DNA from: Mycolicibacterium pulveris
Lineage (GTDB): Bacteria; Actinomycetota; Actinomycetes; Mycobacteriales; Mycobacteriaceae
NCBI RefSeq assembly: GCF_010725725.1
Contig: NZ_AP022599.1
Location: forward strand, 620,001 to 684,000
Length of the DNA: 64,000 nucleotides
Direction: 5' to 3'
The position numbers were made by a program, and so were the translations under genes. Under the pieces are notes generated by a model. The model did not search any database. It was not told the origin of the DNA and was given only the letters and a program-made list of their open reading frames with translations. Each line of letters begins with the position of its first letter. The stretch's first letter is position 1. Below, piece after piece: positions 26,359 to 35,765 of the stretch.

Positions 26359-26967
26359 ATGGCCCCCGTGGTGTCCACCGCAGCCAGCGCTCGTGAAGCG
26401 CAACGACTCGAGACGCGAGCGCGGTTGTTCGACGCCGCGGTCGCCGAGATCGGCCGGGTGGGCTTAGGTGGCGCCGACGTCAGCGCGATCGCGCGCGCGG
26501 TTGGCGTTGCTCGGGGGACGTTCTACTTCCACTTCCCGACGAAGGAGCACGTCCTCGCCGAACTGCAGCACGGCGAAGAAACCCGAATCGTTGCCAAACT
26601 CGAAAAGCGTTCGCCCCCACCTGATTTAGAATCAGCTCTTTCGGACGTCGTCACCGAAGTGCTGGTCGCTGAGCGGCGGCTCGGCGAAACCATCTTCCGC
26701 GAAATGCTGGGACTGGTGTTCTCCTCTGCACGACCAACGGAAGCGCAACTCGATGAGCATCCACTGGCCGAGTACGTACTGGGGGTAATGACTCGCGCGC
26801 AACACGAGGGCGTGCTGTCGGCGTCCGTGCAACCACACGAGCTGACCATCATCTTCCTCAACGGAATGTTTGCCCTGTTGACGACACTCGCGACAACCGC
26901 AGGCGCACGCAAGAGGCTGCTGGACCAATTCGTGAAGACGATGGTTACCGGAATGGAGGCGTTGTGA
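26359..26967 (+). CDS. TetR-family transcriptional regulator
   Basis: A 202-residue regulator. The N-terminal helix-turn-helix reads ARLFDAAVAEIGRVGLGGADVSAIARAVGVARGTFYFHFPTKEHVL, a textbook TetR domain. The C-terminal ligand/dimer domain is all helical. Its stop overlaps the GTG start of the next gene (GTGA), so it controls and is cotranscribed with the diiron protein. The palindrome just upstream is the likely operator. Confidence 0.92.
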   Translation: MAPVVSTAASAREAQRLETRARLFDAAVAEIGRVGLGGADVSAIARAVGVARGTFYFHFPTKEHVLAELQHGEETRIVAKLEKRSPPPDLESALSDVVTEVLVAERRLGETIFREMLGLVFSSARPTEAQLDEHPLAEYVLGVMTRAQHEGVLSASVQPHELTIIFLNGMFALLTTLATTAGARKRLLDQFVKTMVTGMEAL

Positions 26968-27785
26968 GTACTGGGATCGACGGCTATATGGAGTTTCTCG
27001 TCGAACGAGACGGCGAAGCAGACGCGCTCAACCGGCGCCTGTCCAACCGTGAGGAGTACTTTGCCGATATCGAAAGCAACCCGGTTCGATCGACCCGTCG
27101 AATCGACCAGGATGTGTTCAACGCCAACCTCAGACGGCGTCGGCCGGAACCGGGCCTGAGCCCCGAGATGCTCTTCCTGCTGGCCACCGCGAAGCTCAAT
27201 CAGGCCGAACGTTTCGGGGTCAACCTCGGGGAGGCCTATGGAATCAACAGCGGGAAAGACCGGCCGCTCGAGCGGGTGTACATCGAACTCGAGGAGCACT
27301 ACCACACCAAGCTGCTCGCCTATGTGCTCGACATCTTCGGATTGCAATTTCAGGTCTCGCCGCCTCCGTTTGTGATGCGACAGTTCGTCAAGCTCAGCGT
27401 GTTCACACCCGAACGCCTCGGCGTAGCGGCCGTCGGTGCCGGCGAGATGGCTGGATGCGTGATGTTCGATCAGTTGCGGCGGGTAGGAATCCAGCTGTTC
27501 GCCGACGAGCCCGCCGTGGCGGCCCGGATTGATTCTCTGTACCGGGAGATTCTGACCGACGAGATCGGGCATGTCGGCTACTGCGCAGCGACCTGCACGT
27601 CGGCCGAACGCGCAATAATGCGTCGGCTCTATCCCTATCTGGGGCGGCTTTTCGCCCGCCAGACCCCAGAGATCAGTCAGCTCGTCGATCGCGAACAACT
27701 ACACGCGCTGCTGGACCGGCCGTTCGACGTCGAGGCGCTTTCGGCCGGCCTGCCGCACAGAACGTTCCTCGCCGCACACCCGTAG
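26964..27785 (+). CDS. Ferritin-like diiron protein
   Basis: A 273-residue mostly helical protein. Candidate iron ligands occur in the order expected of a four-helix bundle: NQAERFGVN, ELEEHYHTKLL (Glu-x-x-His), AGEMAG and LTDEIGHVGY (Glu-x-x-His). This resembles AurF-like or other ferritin-like oxygenases, but no closer family is recognised. Coupled by a 4-base overlap to the TetR gene ahead. The natural substrate is unknown; the pairing suggests an inducible oxidation or detoxification function. Confidence 0.65.
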   Translation: MSTGIDGYMEFLVERDGEADALNRRLSNREEYFADIESNPVRSTRRIDQDVFNANLRRRRPEPGLSPEMLFLLATAKLNQAERFGVNLGEAYGINSGKDRPLERVYIELEEHYHTKLLAYVLDIFGLQFQVSPPPFVMRQFVKLSVFTPERLGVAAVGAGEMAGCVMFDQLRRVGIQLFADEPAVAARIDSLYREILTDEIGHVGYCAATCTSAERAIMRRLYPYLGRLFARQTPEISQLVDREQLHALLDRPFDVEALSAGLPHRTFLAAHP

Positions 27786-27798
27786 CGTCGCCCTCGAT

Positions 27799-28035
27799 AT
27801 GTCGCAACAGAAACAGGGCAGAGTGAAATATGCGGCGGCGATCATCCTGGCCGGAGTCGCCGCCGGTGAGGGCATCATCGCCTTCCCGGACAAACCCCGC
27901 GAGCTGTGGCGGACATATTCAGCGGCACCGGAGAGGGCAAAGGAATATCTGAAAGACCTTGCCGCACAACGACGCAAGGCCTTCGCCGCTGGCGATGTCG
28001 AAGCTGCGTTGCGTGCCACCGCTCCCCGGGAGTGA
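27799..28035 (+). CDS. Small hypothetical protein with one hydrophobic segment
   Basis: A 78-residue protein: a short basic N-terminus, a weakly hydrophobic Ala/Ile/Gly segment (YAAAIILAGVAAGEGIIAF), then a charged helix (ERAKEYLKDLAAQRRKAF). No family is recognised. It follows the diiron gene by 13 bases and its stop overlaps the next start, so it is likely in the same operon. Confidence 0.55.
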   Translation: MSQQKQGRVKYAAAIILAGVAAGEGIIAFPDKPRELWRTYSAAPERAKEYLKDLAAQRRKAFAAGDVEAALRATAPRE

Positions 28036-28505
28036 GGGTGGCGACGACCGCCGCGTATATCCGGACCCAGGCTGCGGTGGCCGGGCTGATCAATTTCGTG
28101 GTCAACCCGGCCATCGACTGGCTCTCGTTGCGACACAAGGGAGCTCAGCCGATATGGGGCGCCGACGGTCTGGTGGTCAACTTCGTCATCACCTCGCTGA
28201 TCTTGTCGACGCTGGTGGGGATATTCGCCCAGTGGGGCGTACGGCGGGAGGAGAAGGCTGGTCGCGTGCACTCGCGGAACGCGTCGTCGTCGCGCTGGCT
28301 GCACCGGTTGCCCCGGCGCGGCTGGGTCGCCGGGCCGGTGCTCGGTGCCGCCGCCGCGGTGGTGGTGATCGCGCTGTTCTGGGCACTGCACGGGCTCGGG
28401 ATGACGAAATGGTCACTGGCCGCTCTGATGGCGGTCAAGGCGGTGTACTGCGGGCTGCTCGGTTTCCTGGTCGCGCGCTGGGTGATATCGCGTCATCTGG
28501 CGTGA
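28032..28505 (+). CDS. Multi-pass membrane protein of unknown function
   Basis: A 157-residue protein with about four transmembrane helices (VAGLINFVVNPAIDWLSL, VVNFVITSLILSTLVGIF, VLGAAAAVVVIALFWALHGLG, AVYCGLLGFLVARWVI) and a basic loop in the middle. The GTG at 28032 overlaps the previous stop (GTGA); a second GTG two codons later is equally possible. It is the last gene of the TetR-led group. No function can be assigned. Confidence 0.6.
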   Translation: MRVATTAAYIRTQAAVAGLINFVVNPAIDWLSLRHKGAQPIWGADGLVVNFVITSLILSTLVGIFAQWGVRREEKAGRVHSRNASSSRWLHRLPRRGWVAGPVLGAAAAVVVIALFWALHGLGMTKWSLAALMAVKAVYCGLLGFLVARWVISRHLA

Positions 28506-28673
28506 CCTCGCTCACCCGCTGCTGGCCGGCAGCCATTGGCCGGGTGCCTACTACCTCACGGCTGCGCCGCAGTTGCCCACGTCTGGGAGGGACGGCATCA
28601 CCGACGCCGGTGACGCGCGATCCGTACGGGCACCTGTTCCCGACGACCTGTGTCCAGAATGTGCCCAAACGAG

Positions 28674-28709
28674 AAGCAGGCCAGAGCGAAAATACACTCT
28701 GGCCTGCTT
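28674..28709. terminator. Rho-independent terminator downstream of tmRNA
   Basis: A perfect 13-bp stem (arms 28674-28686 and 28697-28709, core GCAGGCCAGAG) with a 10-base loop. It is flanked by T runs on the plus strand and TTCTCGTTT on the minus strand, so it can work in both directions. It lies 9 bases past the tmRNA 3' end and also faces the plus-strand operon ending at 28505. Confidence 0.85.
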
Positions 28710-28717
28710 TTCCCCTG

Positions 28718-29082
28718 TGGAGCTGCCGGGAATCGAACCCGGGTCCTGCGGTGTTCCCTCAAGGCTTCTCCGTGCGCAGTCCGCTATGCCTCTGCTCGGA
28801 TCTCCTGATCACGCGGACAAGTCAGGATGACGATCCCAGTCGCTGTTGGTGTCCCGATGAGCCCCGCGACCGAACTCACCGGTGGATCCCTCTAGCTGAT
28901 GCCAGGCACCGGGTCGAGGGCGTTCCCGGGCTGACAGACTAGCCGTCGCTTAGGCAGCGAGGGCGTAGTCGCGCTGATGAGAATCGGCGCTTAATTGGTT
29001 GCAACGACGCTTACGGTGGTCTCTTGCCTGCACCGGCACGCTTCCCTTGATTCGACACTCGAAGTCGAAACCGTTCAGCCCC
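28718..29082 (-). ncRNA. ssrA: tmRNA (transfer-messenger RNA)
   Basis: The RNA starts GGGGCTGAACGGTTTCGACT and ends with a T-arm (GGGTTCGATTCCCGG) and acceptor strand CAGCTCC-A; GGGGCTG pairs with CAGCTCC. The tag frame at 28988-28950 encodes ADSHQRDYALAA then TAA, identical to the mycobacterial tag. CCA is not encoded (CAG follows the discriminator). Length ~365 nt is normal. It rescues stalled ribosomes with SmpB, whose gene is 4 kb away on the same strand, the same neighbourhood as in M. tuberculosis. Confidence 0.97.
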
Positions 29083-29196
29083 ATGTCTAGTTGTCGAACA
29101 ACACCCGCCGTCCTGGCAGGACAATCAATGGTACGTCAGCTTCAACAGTCGGCCCAGTCATTTATTCCCGCCCGCGGCCCGCAGCTCGCCGTGGGG

Positions 29197-31962
29197 TCAG
29201 GCGGGGATGAGCCCCTGGACGAGGTCCGGCAGCGTCGGATGACACCGCTCGGCCGAACATCCCGGTGCCGACGCGACGGCAGAGGCGAACTCGGGCGCGA
29301 GCACACCCGGGGCGACGGTCGGCAACGACAGCTGCACCTCGGACACGTTGACCGCCCCGAACGCCAGGAAGTTCTCGTAGGCGGTGGCCGAACTGGTCAC
29401 CTGCAACGTCAGCGAGTCCCCCGGCTCCATGGTGTACACCACGCTTTCCATCGGGACGGTGACGGTGCGGGTGCGTCCGTCGAGGATCACGGGGATGGGT
29501 GAGACCAGATTGCCGACCACCAGGCCGGTCGCGTCGTCGACGAGCTGGGCGTAGACGAACCGGCCGGTGCCGAGCCCCTGATAGGTGAGGGTGAGCTCCG
29601 GCGCGCCCACGATCCGGGTGGTCTCGGTCGGCGACGGCGCAGGCACCGTGAGGCTCAGCGCGTTTCTGGCCGGGGCGGCCGACGGCAGCGCATACGGGAA
29701 GGGAATGAGAGTCTGCGGTCCCGAGCCGCCGATGACGGGGGCGATCGCCAGCAGTCCGCCGGCGCCCGAGGAGACAAGGGCGGTGCCGGCGAACCCCGGG
29801 TCGAACGGGAACAGATCCGACGAGTAGAAGTCCCCGTTCTGGTCGACGAACTGGAACCGCGGGATATCGTCGGCGGGCATCTCCGGGTCGCCCTTCACGT
29901 ATTGGTCGAGCCAGGCGAGCGTGGCGGTCATGACCATCGCGTCCTGATAGTCGAGATCGACCGGATCCAGGCAGACACCGTGGCCGCCGCAGTACCAGAT
30001 CATCTTCACCGGCACCCCATTGGCGGCCAGCATCTGCGCGTTGGTGACCGATTGCCGCAGCGTGAACAACACGTCGACGGTGCCCTGGACCAACAAGGTC
30101 GGCGCGGTGATGTTGTTGACCAACACCGTGGGCCCGCTGCTGGCCAGCAGGGCCTGGGCGCTGGGGGTGAGGAAGCCGAACAACGCGCCGCTGAGGATGC
30201 CGGCGTAGATCTGACCGTTGATGCGGGCGCCGGTGGTCACCAGGTCGAGCAGCAACAGCGACGCCATGCTGGTCTTGAACGCCTGGTTCGGGTAGAGGGC
30301 TTCGTTGAGCGAATTCCACGCGATGCCGGGCACGATCGCGTCGACGCGGTCGTCGATGCCGGCAGTGACCAGCTGGATGCCGCCACCGTACGAGCCCCCC
30401 ACCATGCCGAGCAGCGGATCGCCCGCGACGACGGTGGTGGCGCCCTGGGCGATCGCCCAGTCGATGATGGCGGAGACGTCGCGACCCTCGAAGAACGGCG
30501 AGTCCAGCTGCAGGACGCCGCCCGAGGCGTGCTCCCCGCGCGGATCCCAGGTGATGACGTTGTAGCCGGCGTCGCGCAGCGGGACCAGACCGGGCACCAG
30601 GCCGGTGATGTCCCACTCCGAGTCCGGATCGATGTTTCCGGCCGAACCGAGGCCCGGGCCGTTGAGGACCGTCGGCGCGGTCTGACCGCCCTGCAGCCCG
30701 GAAGCCGGGAAGAAGTTGGTGCTGATGGGCGTGCCGTCAAACGACAGCACGTGGACGGTGAACGCCACCGGGGTGTCCCCCGGGGCGAGCGCGCCGACGT
30801 CGACGTTGACCGTCACCGTCGCCGAATGGCCGATCAGCGGGCTCAGCAGCACGTTGAGGATCGGCGCCTGATGCAGCGCGGTCACGATGCTCGGGACGAA
30901 CGCGCCCACGATCGGCAGCCCCTGCAGGAACGCGGTGAACGGTGTGGTCTCGGCGATCAGCACGCCGAACTTTTCGGTCCCCCCGGAGCTGACGACGGTG
31001 CCGTACGGCAGGAAGCTGAACTCGCCGGTCTGCCGATCGAGCAGCACCTTGCCGCCCGCGCTGGGTGCACCGACGACGGTATAGGTCAGCGGTAGCCCAC
31101 TGGCATCCACGGCGTCGACGTCGCCCCGGATGACGCCGTCCACCAGCTCCGGAACCACCGGCAACACACTGATCGGGTTGCCGCCGACGAACAGACTGGT
31201 GGTAGCCGGCGCCTGTGCCGGCGCGACGGTGAGAGCGGTTGGCTGCAGGGCGATTTCACGCCGGGTGAAGGCCAGCAACGCCCAGACCGCCGGCGAGTCG
31301 ATGGGCGCGCCCGGGCCGGTGCCGAACAGCGTGCCGCCGGCCAGGTCGGCGACCAACCGGGGTAACGAGATCGGCGCGTCGACGGGTGCGTCGGCCTCGG
31401 GCTCGGGCTGCTCCGGCGCCGGCGGCGGCACCGGCACGGACACCTGCCGCGACAGCACGGGCGCCGCGACGTCGTCGGCCTCGCCGATCTCCGGATCGGG
31501 GGTTTCGTCGATCGCCGGGTCGGGGGTTTCGTCGGTCGCCGGGTCGGGGGCTTCGTCGATCGCCGGGGCGTCCGGCGCCTCGGTCTGCTCCGACGAGGCT
31601 GAATCGCTTTTCCCGCCGCGACGTACCGGGGCATTGTCGTCGGCGGGATCCACTTCGACGACGAGGGTTTCGTCGATCGCCGGGTCGTCCGGCGGCTCGA
31701 ACCGCTCCGTCGCGGCCGAGCCCGTCTCCTCGTCGTCGGCCGGGTCGGTTTCGGTGACGGTGTCGCTGTCAGGCCGGCCGTCCTGTTCGGCCGCATCGTT
31801 CGTTTCGCCCGAACCGACCGAACGCTCCGGCCCCGAGTCCGAGGTCGACGATTCGTTGCCCGGCTCGGCCCACGCCACCCCCGTCCCGGTGACCACCGCC
31901 ACGCCCAGGCCCAACGCGACCGCCAAGGCTCCCACACGTCCGACATGCCGAGAAGCGCTCAC
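29197..31962 (-). CDS. Large secreted alpha/beta hydrolase (S15/CocE-like) with acidic repeat region
   Basis: A 921-residue exported protein. GTG start with an excellent GGGGGGGAA ribosome site; signal peptide cut near VAWAEPG. Residues ~35-190 are an acidic Asp/Glu/Pro/Thr-rich low-complexity region. A cadherin-like or Big-like beta segment follows (PLTYTVVGAPSAGGKVLLDRQTGEFSFLP). The catalytic domain has the nucleophile elbow GGSYGGG, acid region VQGTVDVLF and His in CGGHGVC, with a C-terminal jelly-roll typical of X-Pro dipeptidyl peptidase/CocE enzymes. Mycobacteria carry several such surface hydrolases; the substrate is unknown. Confidence 0.85.
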   Translation of the reverse strand: MSASRHVGRVGALAVALGLGVAVVTGTGVAWAEPGNESSTSDSGPERSVGSGETNDAAEQDGRPDSDTVTETDPADDEETGSAATERFEPPDDPAIDETLVVEVDPADDNAPVRRGGKSDSASSEQTEAPDAPAIDEAPDPATDETPDPAIDETPDPEIGEADDVAAPVLSRQVSVPVPPPAPEQPEPEADAPVDAPISLPRLVADLAGGTLFGTGPGAPIDSPAVWALLAFTRREIALQPTALTVAPAQAPATTSLFVGGNPISVLPVVPELVDGVIRGDVDAVDASGLPLTYTVVGAPSAGGKVLLDRQTGEFSFLPYGTVVSSGGTEKFGVLIAETTPFTAFLQGLPIVGAFVPSIVTALHQAPILNVLLSPLIGHSATVTVNVDVGALAPGDTPVAFTVHVLSFDGTPISTNFFPASGLQGGQTAPTVLNGPGLGSAGNIDPDSEWDITGLVPGLVPLRDAGYNVITWDPRGEHASGGVLQLDSPFFEGRDVSAIIDWAIAQGATTVVAGDPLLGMVGGSYGGGIQLVTAGIDDRVDAIVPGIAWNSLNEALYPNQAFKTSMASLLLLDLVTTGARINGQIYAGILSGALFGFLTPSAQALLASSGPTVLVNNITAPTLLVQGTVDVLFTLRQSVTNAQMLAANGVPVKMIWYCGGHGVCLDPVDLDYQDAMVMTATLAWLDQYVKGDPEMPADDIPRFQFVDQNGDFYSSDLFPFDPGFAGTALVSSGAGGLLAIAPVIGGSGPQTLIPFPYALPSAAPARNALSLTVPAPSPTETTRIVGAPELTLTYQGLGTGRFVYAQLVDDATGLVVGNLVSPIPVILDGRTRTVTVPMESVVYTMEPGDSLTLQVTSSATAYENFLAFGAVNVSEVQLSLPTVAPGVLAPEFASAVASAPGCSAERCHPTLPDLVQGLIPA
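31501..31572. repeat. 24-nt tandem repeat inside the acidic region of the secreted hydrolase
   Basis: Nearly three copies of a 24-base unit (GGTTTCGTCG-ATCGCCGGGT-CGGG) occur in phase with the minus-strand reading frame and encode PDPAIDET-type octapeptides. A further diverged copy lies near 31665. Such repeats are prone to copy-number change. Confidence 0.85.
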
Positions 31963-32216
31963 GCTTCCCCCCCTTTACCGGCACCGCCCACCAAACCGAC
32001 AAGTGATCAATTTCTAGCCGACTCCGGTCGCCTCGCGGAAGATTTCGGCAGATTCCCGGTCACTACCGCCCCGCGATCGACCGCAGACTGCTTTTTCCGG
32101 TCGGCAGATCGCCGAAGATATCCCCGAGGATGATGCCGTAGCCGAGGGCGCGGTCCGATACCAACCGCCCTGGCGCGGTGTGTGTTTCGCCCGATCTATC
32201 CGTTCTCGGGTACCGG

Positions 32217-33059
32217 TCAGATCACGTAGTTGAGGTGCTCGACGATGCGCCGGCCGACGGCCTCGTCGCCGCTGTAGGTGATGGCGTCGTGATCCAGTGG
32301 GGTGCGGCCACCGGCCAGCCGGGTGAACAGCAGCCCGTCGAGCCGGATCGTGGACGTGGGCTGCTCGGCACCGAAGTCGTCGACCACCTGTGCCCTGCCC
32401 GCGACCGCGACGTTGATCGTGCGGGCAAGCGGTCCGGTCAGCTCGATCGACACCCGTGCCCCGTCGGGCGCCCCGCCCAGCTTGCCCACCACGAAACCCA
32501 TGCTGGCCGCCACCTCGTCAAGCGCCAGCTCGGCCGCGGGCCGCACCAGTTCGGTCTCCGAAGCCGGTTGGCCGATCGCGTCGCGGATGTCGTGCTCGTG
32601 CATCCAGCAGTCGAACACCCGCACCCGCATGAACCGGCCGTAGCTGTCCGGGCCGGCCGGTGTCATGGTGACGGCGTTCCAGTCGTCGTCGGACAGCGCC
32701 GTCAGCGCCTCGCGGCGGTCGGCCGTGATCGAGCGGAACTGCTCGAGCAGCTCGGCGGGGCTGATCCGCCGCAGCTGGCGGACCCAGCGTTCGTTCATCG
32801 CGCCGATGTCGTTGCGCACGTGTTCGAGCGTGGACACGTCGACGTCGGCGTCGGGGGTGTCGCGCCCCTGCAGCATGGACTCCACCCCGATGAGGTGGGC
32901 GACGACGTCGCGCACGCTCCATCCGGGCAGCGCGGTCGGCGCCTGCCACTGCGCGTCGTCCAGGCCGGCCCCGAGCGCGGCGACGTCGTCCCAGACCCCG
33001 AACAGCCCGGTCAGCACGGCGGATTTGTCGAGGATGGTCGGTTGGCGCGAAGTACTCAC
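32217..33059 (-). CDS. Maleylpyruvate isomerase-like (DinB-fold, mycothiol-dependent) protein
   Basis: A 280-residue protein of the TIGR03083 family. The N-terminal metal-binding four-helix bundle shows LPGWSVRDVVAHLIGVE, HVRNDIGAMNERWV and later DCWMHEHDIRDAIGQP, supplying the three His ligands. The C-terminal part is the SCP2-like domain. Members use mycothiol or are uncharacterised metal enzymes; the substrate is unknown. The GTG at 33059 starts the natural domain; an upstream extension of ~30 residues is Arg/Cys-rich and unlikely. Confidence 0.85.
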   Translation of the reverse strand: MSTSRQPTILDKSAVLTGLFGVWDDVAALGAGLDDAQWQAPTALPGWSVRDVVAHLIGVESMLQGRDTPDADVDVSTLEHVRNDIGAMNERWVRQLRRISPAELLEQFRSITADRREALTALSDDDWNAVTMTPAGPDSYGRFMRVRVFDCWMHEHDIRDAIGQPASETELVRPAAELALDEVAASMGFVVGKLGGAPDGARVSIELTGPLARTINVAVAGRAQVVDDFGAEQPTSTIRLDGLLFTRLAGGRTPLDHDAITYSGDEAVGRRIVEHLNYVI

Positions 33060-33115
33060 GCCGCAGAACGTATCGCTGCCCACCGGCGAGCGTACGCAAA
33101 ATCGCGTCGCAGACC

Positions 33116-33138
33116 GGCGTGTCGCCCTCTGACACGCC
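33116..33138. terminator. Weak hairpin downstream of smpB
   Basis: Inverted repeat GGCGTGTC / GACACGCC with a 7-base loop, 25 bases after the smpB stop. There is no T-tract on the minus strand, so its role as a terminator is uncertain. Confidence 0.4.
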
Positions 33139-33162
33139 CGCTCGCGCAAAAAGGAGAGCCGG

Positions 33163-33669
33163 CTAGGGCATACCTTTGGCGCGGCGGCCCAGCTCGCGGG
33201 TGATCTCGCGCTGCGCGTCGCGGCGGGCCAGGTCTTGACGTTTGTCGCGGGCCTCCTTGCCGCGGGCCAACGCCAACTCGACCTTGACCTTGCCGTCGGA
33301 GAAGTACAGCGACAGCGGCACCAACGTGAGGTTGCCGTCGCGGATCCGGCCGATCAGCCGGTCAATCTCTCTGCGGTGCAACAACAGTTTGCGGTTTCGC
33401 CGCGGCGGGTGGTTGGTCCAGCTGCCGTGGTGATATTCAGGGATGTGCACGTTGCGCAGCCACACCTCGCCGTCGTCGATGGTGGCGAACGCGTCGGTCA
33501 GTGACGCATGACCCTCGCGCAGGCTTTTGACCTCGGTGCCGACCAGCTGGATCCCGGCCTCGAAGGTCTCCAGTATCGAATAGTTGTGCCGCGCTTTGCG
33601 GTTCGTCGCGATGACCTTGTTGTTGCCGGACCGCGACGGGTCGGCTTTCTTGGCGGCTTTCTTGGCCAT
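33163..33669 (-). CDS. smpB: SsrA-binding protein SmpB
   Basis: A 168-residue protein. Signature stretches: [85 protein letters not shown]. The C-terminal basic tail enters the ribosomal mRNA channel during trans-translation. It partners the ssrA RNA encoded nearby. It begins one base after the ftsX stop codon, so it belongs to the ftsE-ftsX-smpB unit, as in M. tuberculosis (Rv3102c-Rv3100c). Confidence 0.97.
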   Translation of the reverse strand: MAKKAAKKADPSRSGNNKVIATNRKARHNYSILETFEAGIQLVGTEVKSLREGHASLTDAFATIDDGEVWLRNVHIPEYHHGSWTNHPPRRNRKLLLHRREIDRLIGRIRDGNLTLVPLSLYFSDGKVKVELALARGKEARDKRQDLARRDAQREITRELGRRAKGMP

Positions 33670-33670
33670 G

Positions 33671-34566
33671 TCAGCGTCGAATATAGAGCCGCAGCGTGAT
33701 GTAGGCCGTGATGCCCGACATCGCCAGCCCCAAGAACAACATGAACGGGGCGCTGAAGTACAGCACGTCGGCGTAGTCGACCTGCGCGATCAGGTTGGCT
33801 TGGTAGAACTGGTTGAGCGCGTTCTCCAGGAACAACGCGCGCACCAGTATCAGCCCGATGATCGCGATGATCACGCCGATGAACGCCGCGAGCATCGCCT
33901 CCACCAGGAACGGCAGCTGGGTGTACCAGCGGCTGGCGCCCACCAGCCGCATGATGCCGATCTCGGTGCGACGGGTGTACGCCGCGACCTGGACCATGTT
34001 GGCGATCAACAACACCGCACCGACGGCCTGCACCAACGCGATGGCGAACGCCGCGTTGGACAGCCCGTCCAGGACGGCGAACAGCCGGTCGATCAGGTCC
34101 TTCTGGTTGAGCACGTTGAGCACGCCGGGCTGGCCGACCATGGCCTCGTCGAACTCGCGGTGCTCCTCGGGGTTCTCCAGCTTGACGATGAACGACGCGG
34201 GAAACGCCTCGCGGCCGGCGACGTCCTTGTACTGCGGGAACTTCGCGATGGCGTCGTCGTACGCCTGGTCGCGGTTGAGAAAGCGCACGGACCGCACGTC
34301 GTCGCGGTTCTCGATCTGCTCACGCAGCGCCTGGCACGGGTCGGCGTCGCAGGTCGGGTCGTTGGCCGAGACGTCGTCGGTCAAGAAGACCTGGCTCTCC
34401 ACCCGGTCGAGATAGATGGCGCGGGACTGGTCGGCCAGCCGCAGCACCAGCAGGCCGCCACCGAACAGGCCGATCGAGATCGCGGTGGTCAGGATCATCG
34501 CCACCGTCATGGTGACGTTGCGACGAAATCCGGTCAGGACTTCGTTGATCAGGAAGCCGAAGCGCA

Positions 34567-34567
<1 letters not shown>
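33671..34567 (-). CDS. ftsX: Cell division ABC permease FtsX
   Basis: A 298-residue membrane protein: N-terminal helix, a large extracellular loop with two cysteines ([33 protein letters not shown] region), then three further helices ([24 protein letters not shown] and others). The extracellular domain activates the peptidoglycan hydrolase RipC in mycobacteria. GTG start overlaps the ftsE stop by one base. Confidence 0.96.
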
Positions 34568-35256
<689 letters not shown>

Positions 35257-35276
35257 GGGTGGCCAGTGTAGCGGTG

Positions 35277-35765
35277 CTAGCTGGGCGGAGCCGTCGTCGT
35301 CACCGGGGGCCAGCCGGGCGCGAACGGCGCCGGGTTCGGCGGGCCCGCCGGGGACGGTGGCACGGTCTGGGTCTGCGGTGGCAGCGGCCCGAAACCATCC
35401 GGATCCACCACCGTCGTCGGCGTGTTCTCGGCCGGCCCCTCAATCGGCGACGTCGGCGTCGACGGCGGCGTGGTGGTGGGTGTCGTGGTGGTCGGCGTCG
35501 TTGTCGTCGTGGTGGTGGTGGTCGTGGTCGTCGTCGGTGGGGTCGTCGGCTGGCGCACCCGGGTGCGCGGCACCCAGGTGTAGTTGGGGTCGGGGACGAA
35601 GCCCGGCGGCACGAACTGCGTCTCCGGTGGGGCCGGCTGCGGTTCGGGCTCATAGGTCTGCTGCAGCCACAACACGGCGGCGAACGCGGCGATCAGGGCC
35701 AGCGTCGACGTGCGGACCCGGCCGCCGAACAGATGGCTGGGAACGCGCGACTTGCGATCAGCCAC
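35277..35765 (-). CDS. Pro/Thr-rich membrane-anchored protein between mscS and ftsE
   Basis: A 162-residue protein with one N-terminal transmembrane helix ([16 protein letters not shown]) and an extracytoplasmic low-complexity tail: an almost pure Thr run (residues ~75-100) and many Pro. No enzyme motif. A protein at this position (Rv3103c-like) is conserved in mycobacteria between mscS and ftsE; the Thr-rich tail could be O-mannosylated, which is inference. It overlaps the mscS end by 8 bases. Confidence 0.75.
   Translation of the reverse strand: MADRKSRVPSHLFGGRVRTSTLALIAAFAAVLWLQQTYEPEPQPAPPETQFVPPGFVPDPNYTWVPRTRVRQPTTPPTTTTTTTTTTTTTPTTTTPTTTPPSTPTSPIEGPAENTPTTVVDPDGFGPLPPQTQTVPPSPAGPPNPAPFAPGWPPVTTTAPPS

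Noticed and set aside
32063..32164. Minus-strand 33-codon ORF (TTG start) containing ALGYGIILGDIFGDLPTG, in the same frame as, and downstream of, the maleylpyruvate-isomerase-like stop
   Set aside because: The residues look protein-like, but there is no ribosome site, the start is weak and no family is recognised; too short to call.
33089..33115. Half of a REP-like element (GCGAGCGTACGCAAAATCGC)
   Set aside because: Similar in feel to the hairpin at 43330, but it lacks the second arm, so it was not called as a repeat.
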